Shown piece after piece: positions 60,717-64,000 of a stretch of DNA of 64,000 nt. The first letter of the stretch is position 1; each line of letters begins with the position of its first letter. The position numbers and the translations under genes were made by a program. The stretch spans positions 22,538 through 86,537 of the forward strand of contig CAYMNB010000005.1 of NCBI GenBank assembly GCA_964391725.1, given 5' to 3'. The notes under the pieces are model-generated. The model searched no databases. It worked only from the letters and a program-made list of their open reading frames with translations, and had not been told where the DNA came from. Source of the DNA: SpSt-1165 sp964391725 (GTDB taxonomy: Bacteria > Chloroflexota > Anaerolineae > Anaerolineales > Anaerolineaceae).

Positions 60717-60760
60717 CAATGTTGATTAAAGGTATACTTTAATCAACATTGATCGTTTTT
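60717..60760 (+). terminator. Strong Rho-independent terminator of the kam operon
   Basis: A 15-bp perfect stem (CAATGTTGATTAAAG / CTTTAATCAACATTG) with a 5-nt loop (GTATA), followed by ATCG and a T5 run. Confidence 0.85.
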
Positions 60761-60800
60761 CTCCTCAATGAAGAAACAGATAAATTGAAAAAATAAACCA

Positions 60801-62162
60801 ATGATCGTCGTTCTTTCTGACCTGCACTTTGCTGAAGCACAATCCACCCAGGTGGGTCCATTGCGCTTCAACCGCAACATACCCGCTGAGGTCTTTGAAG
60901 CCTATTTCGCCGAGGTCAACACCTTCGCCAAAGCCAACGGCGTGAAGTACATTGATCTCGTATTGGCAGGCGATATCTTTGAAATCTCCCGCTCTGCCCT
61001 CTGGCTCGCAGGTGAAGAGCGCCCTTATATAGACAATGAAGATGTTGTCAGTGGTTCAGAAACAGAAAAAGTCATCCTCAAAATCATCGATGCCATCGCC
61101 CAGGAAGAATACGTGGAAGACACCCTGGCGCTTTTCCGTAATGTTGAAAGATGCTTCGAATGTTCCATTCAAATCGAATATATATTGGGAAACCACGATC
61201 GCTTGATCAATGCCACCCCGGCCATTCGCACCAAAATTCGCGGGTTACTGGGCTTACCCGGCGCTGACGCCCCCTTCAAACATCACCTGGTCTTACCGGA
61301 TGTGGACGGCGAACCATTTTGCCTGATCCGCCACGGCCATGAGTATGATTCCACCAATTTCTCAGTGCGCACGGACAGACTGGCCGTGATCCCTACAAAA
61401 TTTCAGGAAAAAGACTATCAAGCCTCCTGCCTCGGTGATATTACTTCGGTTGAATTCGGCGCCGCCTTGCCATTTCTGTTTCTCAAACTATACGGCGAAG
61501 AAGCTATCCTTCATAATAAGAAATTAAACACCCTCTATCGCCGACTGGTGGATTTCGACGATGTCCGCCCCAACACTGCCTTGCTTTCTTTTCTATTCTC
61601 AACGCCCGGGGTGAAAAAGCGAAAAACTTGGGATCTGATGAAACCTTGTTTTGAACAAATTATTCGTGACCTGGGACGCAATAAACGTTTCCGTCGTGAG
61701 ATCAAAAAGTCTGCTGTGCTTGCGGAATGGAAGAAAGTCCTATTGTTTGGGCTGCTTGACCTGGGTATTTTTGACCTGATAGGCACCTACTGGGTGGTTA
61801 AACGTTTGATGAAAATGGTTTCCAAGCAAATCAAGCTGGATTCACAGGTGCAGTGGGCCGAAAAAGAAGAACTGATTCAGGACCAGCATTCCAATCTCAA
61901 ATGCGTGGTCAGCGGTCACACCCACACACCTGAGGCCGCCTTAATTTCAACCAGACGCGGAGAAGAGTGCTATTATCTGAACTCCGGCACCTGGCGCAAT
62001 GTCATCCCTGCAACAGCAGACTATCTTGAATTTGGCCACCTAAAATCGACAGCGAAAATTTTCATTTTCCGCCCTAATGAAAAGAATGGCAATGGAAATG
62101 GCAATGGTTGGTCTTTCCACTTTATCAATACTGAAAGTTTTGGAAAGTACCGTTATTTATAA
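60801..62162 (+). CDS. Calcineurin-like metallophosphoesterase
   Basis: Binuclear metal phosphoesterase, 453 residues, no signal peptide. All five motif blocks are present: VLSDLHFAEA, VLAGDIFEISR, YILGNHDRLINA, LIRHGHEYDSTN and CVVSGHTHTPEA. Inserted helices (about 210-350) make it longer than simple phosphoesterases; substrate unknown. A short repeat of Asn-Gly (NGNGNGNGW) lies near the C-terminus. It is separated from the kam operon by its terminator and so is independently expressed. Confidence 0.88.
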   Translation: MIVVLSDLHFAEAQSTQVGPLRFNRNIPAEVFEAYFAEVNTFAKANGVKYIDLVLAGDIFEISRSALWLAGEERPYIDNEDVVSGSETEKVILKIIDAIAQEEYVEDTLALFRNVERCFECSIQIEYILGNHDRLINATPAIRTKIRGLLGLPGADAPFKHHLVLPDVDGEPFCLIRHGHEYDSTNFSVRTDRLAVIPTKFQEKDYQASCLGDITSVEFGAALPFLFLKLYGEEAILHNKKLNTLYRRLVDFDDVRPNTALLSFLFSTPGVKKRKTWDLMKPCFEQIIRDLGRNKRFRREIKKSAVLAEWKKVLLFGLLDLGIFDLIGTYWVVKRLMKMVSKQIKLDSQVQWAEKEELIQDQHSNLKCVVSGHTHTPEAALISTRRGEECYYLNSGTWRNVIPATADYLEFGHLKSTAKIFIFRPNEKNGNGNGNGWSFHFINTESFGKYRYL

Positions 62163-62302
62163 GATGCTCGTGTTCAAGATTTGAGAATGAAAGAGTTTTT
62201 CCTTTTTGTCTATTAAGTAACGGCGCAGTTATGACGATGAAGCGAACCTGTTATACTTACTAACATAACCAATAATTTGCTATTTAGTAGAAAGGGATCT
62301 GC

Positions 62303-64000
62303 ATGCTTACTGATCTGGCCATTGCCCGACAGGCAAATCTGAAACATATCCATCAAATTGCTGACCAGATGGGATTATCACCCGAAGATATGGATATCTT
62401 CGGCACACCATATGTCGCCAAACTCCATCTTGATGTGCTGGAGAAATTGAAAGACCGCCCCAACGCCCGTTACATCGACGTCACTGCCATCACCCCCACT
62501 CCGTTAGGAGAAGGAAAGTCCACCACCCTGGTTGGTTTGGGGCAAGCGATGAAACATATCGGAAAACGCTCTGTGATCACCATGCGCCAACCCTCACAGG
62601 GTCCGACCTTTGGTATCAAAGGCGGTGCAGCTGGTGGCGGCTATTCGCAAGTCGTCCCCATGGAAACCTTCAACCTGCACCTGACCGGTGATATCCATGC
62701 TGTCAGCGCTGCCCACAACTTGCTGGCTGCCATGATCGATAACCGCCTGATGCGTGGGAATCCATTGGACATTGACCCCTATTCCATCACCTGGAACCGC
62801 GTGGTTGATATGAATGACCGCGCCCTGCGCAAGATCATCATCGGGTTGGGAGGTAAAGCCGACGGTGTACCGCGCGAATCCAGCTTCGATATCGCTGTGG
62901 CCAGCGAGGTCATGGCCATCTTGGCGTTAACCACCTCCTTGCGTGATATGCGCGAGCGTATGGGCCGTATCGTTGTCGGCCTGACCAACAACAAGCAGCC
63001 CATCACCGCCGAACAGATCGGCGCGGCCGGCGCTATGACAGTGCTGATGAAGGATGCCCTGCGCCCCAATCTATTGCAGACGATCGAAAACACACCAGCC
63101 CTGGTGCATGCCGGTCCCTTCGCCAACATCGCCCACGGCAACAGCAGCATCCTTGCCGACATGATCGGCATCAAATGCGGCGATTATCTCCTTACTGAAT
63201 CCGGCTTCGGCGCAGATATCGGCGCAGAGAAATTCTTCAACATCAAATGCCGTTACAGTGGACTGACCCCCGATGCCGCCGTGCTGGTCGTCACCGTGCG
63301 TGCGTTGAAATCTCACTCGGGCAATTACCGCGTTGTGGCGGGCAGGCCGCTGCCGGATGATATGCTGGAATGTAATGTGGCGGATGTGGAGAAAGGCGCC
63401 GCCAACATGATCAAACAAATCGAAAATCTCAAGCTGCATGGTGTGGTGCCCGTAGTTGCCATCAATGTCTTCGACAGTGACCATCCCGAAGAAATCGCTG
63501 CCATCAAACGCATCGCGGTGGAAGCCGGCGCTCTGGGTGCTGCCGAAGCCCGCCATCATGCCGAAGGCGGTGCAGGTGCGGTAGAACTGGCGGAGATGGT
63601 GGTAGAAGCCGCCGATTCACCACACGAATTCAAGTTCCTCTACGATCTCGACCAGCCCATCAAGACCAAGATCGAAACCATCGCCAAAAAGATCTACGGC
63701 GCTGCAGATGTCAGTTATGAGCCGCAGGCCGAACGCCAGATCCGTGACTATGAAGCCAATGGGTTCGGCAACTTGCCGATCTGCATGGCAAAGACCCACC
63801 TCAGCCTGTCACACGATGCCAAGCTGAAGGGAGCACCCAGCGGGTTCATCCTGCCAATCACAGAGGTGCGCGCCAGCGTCGGCGCTGGTTTCATCTACCC
63901 CCTGTGCGGCGACATGCGCACCATGCCGGGCCTTTCGGACCATCCTGGTGCCGAAAATATGGACATCGACGAGAACGGCGAGATTGTAGGCTTGTCCTGA
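62303..64000 (+). CDS. fhs: Formate-tetrahydrofolate ligase
   Basis: ATP-dependent synthesis of 10-formyl-tetrahydrofolate, 565 residues (family about 556), complete: the TGA stop is the last three bases of the window. P-loop is TPTPLGEGKSTTLVGLGQA; other signatures are RQPSQGPTFGIKGGAAGGGY, LTGDIHAVSAAHNLLAAM and TESGFGADIGAEKF. In anaerobes it serves the methyl branch of the Wood-Ljungdahl pathway, formate assimilation, or, run in reverse, ATP gain from amino-acid and purine breakdown. No folD or other pathway gene is in view. Confidence 0.97.
   Translation: MLTDLAIARQANLKHIHQIADQMGLSPEDMDIFGTPYVAKLHLDVLEKLKDRPNARYIDVTAITPTPLGEGKSTTLVGLGQAMKHIGKRSVITMRQPSQGPTFGIKGGAAGGGYSQVVPMETFNLHLTGDIHAVSAAHNLLAAMIDNRLMRGNPLDIDPYSITWNRVVDMNDRALRKIIIGLGGKADGVPRESSFDIAVASEVMAILALTTSLRDMRERMGRIVVGLTNNKQPITAEQIGAAGAMTVLMKDALRPNLLQTIENTPALVHAGPFANIAHGNSSILADMIGIKCGDYLLTESGFGADIGAEKFFNIKCRYSGLTPDAAVLVVTVRALKSHSGNYRVVAGRPLPDDMLECNVADVEKGAANMIKQIENLKLHGVVPVVAINVFDSDHPEEIAAIKRIAVEAGALGAAEARHHAEGGAGAVELAEMVVEAADSPHEFKFLYDLDQPIKTKIETIAKKIYGAADVSYEPQAERQIRDYEANGFGNLPICMAKTHLSLSHDAKLKGAPSGFILPITEVRASVGAGFIYPLCGDMRTMPGLSDHPGAENMDIDENGEIVGLS

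Noticed and set aside
1..64000. Search for tRNA, rRNA, CRISPR, transposase, integrase and phage genes
   Set aside because: All intergenic spaces are short and none shows cloverleaf ends, regularly spaced repeats or mobile-element terminal repeats; no protein with such motifs was seen.

Overview
The window looks like part of a metagenome-assembled or draft genome of an anaerobic, heterotrophic member of the Chloroflexota (Anaerolineae-like). That placement is inference from gene content: intracellular glycoside hydrolases, lipoproteins with Thr/Pro-rich linkers, Flp-type pilins, a complete lysine 5,6-aminomutase branch, formate-tetrahydrofolate ligase and a stand-alone B12-binding mutase subunit with MeaB. 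A 100-N scaffold gap near the left end is flanked on both sides by the same 55 bp, so it is an assembly artefact. No rRNA, tRNA, CRISPR array, transposase or phage gene was seen. No stretch over about 300 bp lacks a gene.

Layout. 1-2.7 kb (minus): aldo/keto reductase cut by the window edge, Gfo/Idh/MocA oxidoreductase, and an esterase with an in-frame stop. 2.8-3.4 kb: DUF333 lipoprotein. 3.7-11.5 kb (plus): a six-gene chemosensory operon, cheW-cheR(TPR)-cheW-mcp-cheA(REC)-cheB, with Wsp-like composition and no separate output regulator. 11.6-16.5 kb (plus): amylosucrase-type GH13, MBL-fold hydrolase, and a SucC/SucD-like pair whose alpha subunit lacks the phospho-histidine segment. 16.6-22.8 kb (minus): acyl carrier protein, an unassigned glycosidase-like protein, GH42, a DapA/NanA-type aldolase, and triosephosphate isomerase. 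23-25.7 kb (plus): B12-binding mutase subunit, MeaB, MFS transporter. 25.8-27.2 kb: PlsC and an HD hydrolase.

27.2-37.8 kb (minus) is a 12-gene colinear block. It starts with DUF951 from an apparently leaderless promoter, then a lipid/UDP-sugar glycosyltransferase, tsaE, tsaB, rimI, family 4 uracil-DNA glycosylase, nucleotide-sugar dehydrogenase, epimerase, flippase, GT4 glycosyltransferase and two lipoproteins. 37.9-45.7 kb: msrA behind a consensus FNR-type palindrome, GH5, znuA-znuC-znuB-zur, two Flp-type pilins (one only 50 aa), xylulokinase and deoxyribose-phosphate aldolase. 45.9-51.1 kb: GH9, baeRF3, msrB and a broken nucleotidyltransferase.

51.2-60.8 kb (plus) is the metabolic centrepiece: a lysine-fermentation operon (class III aminotransferase, kce, atoD, atoA, kdd, kamB, kamC, kamD, kamE) with a recognisable promoter and a 15-bp-stem terminator. 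The aminotransferase sits where other lysine fermenters carry kal (3-aminobutyryl-CoA ammonia-lyase), and neither kal nor kamA is in the window. This resembles the acyl-CoA beta-transaminase variant described from Candidatus Cloacamonas. The window ends with a calcineurin-type phosphoesterase and a complete formate-tetrahydrofolate ligase.

The observations most worth checking are the His-less SucD, the transaminase version of lysine fermentation, the Wsp-like array without an output, the leaderless extended -10 promoters, and the inverted repeat that covers the znuA ribosome binding site.
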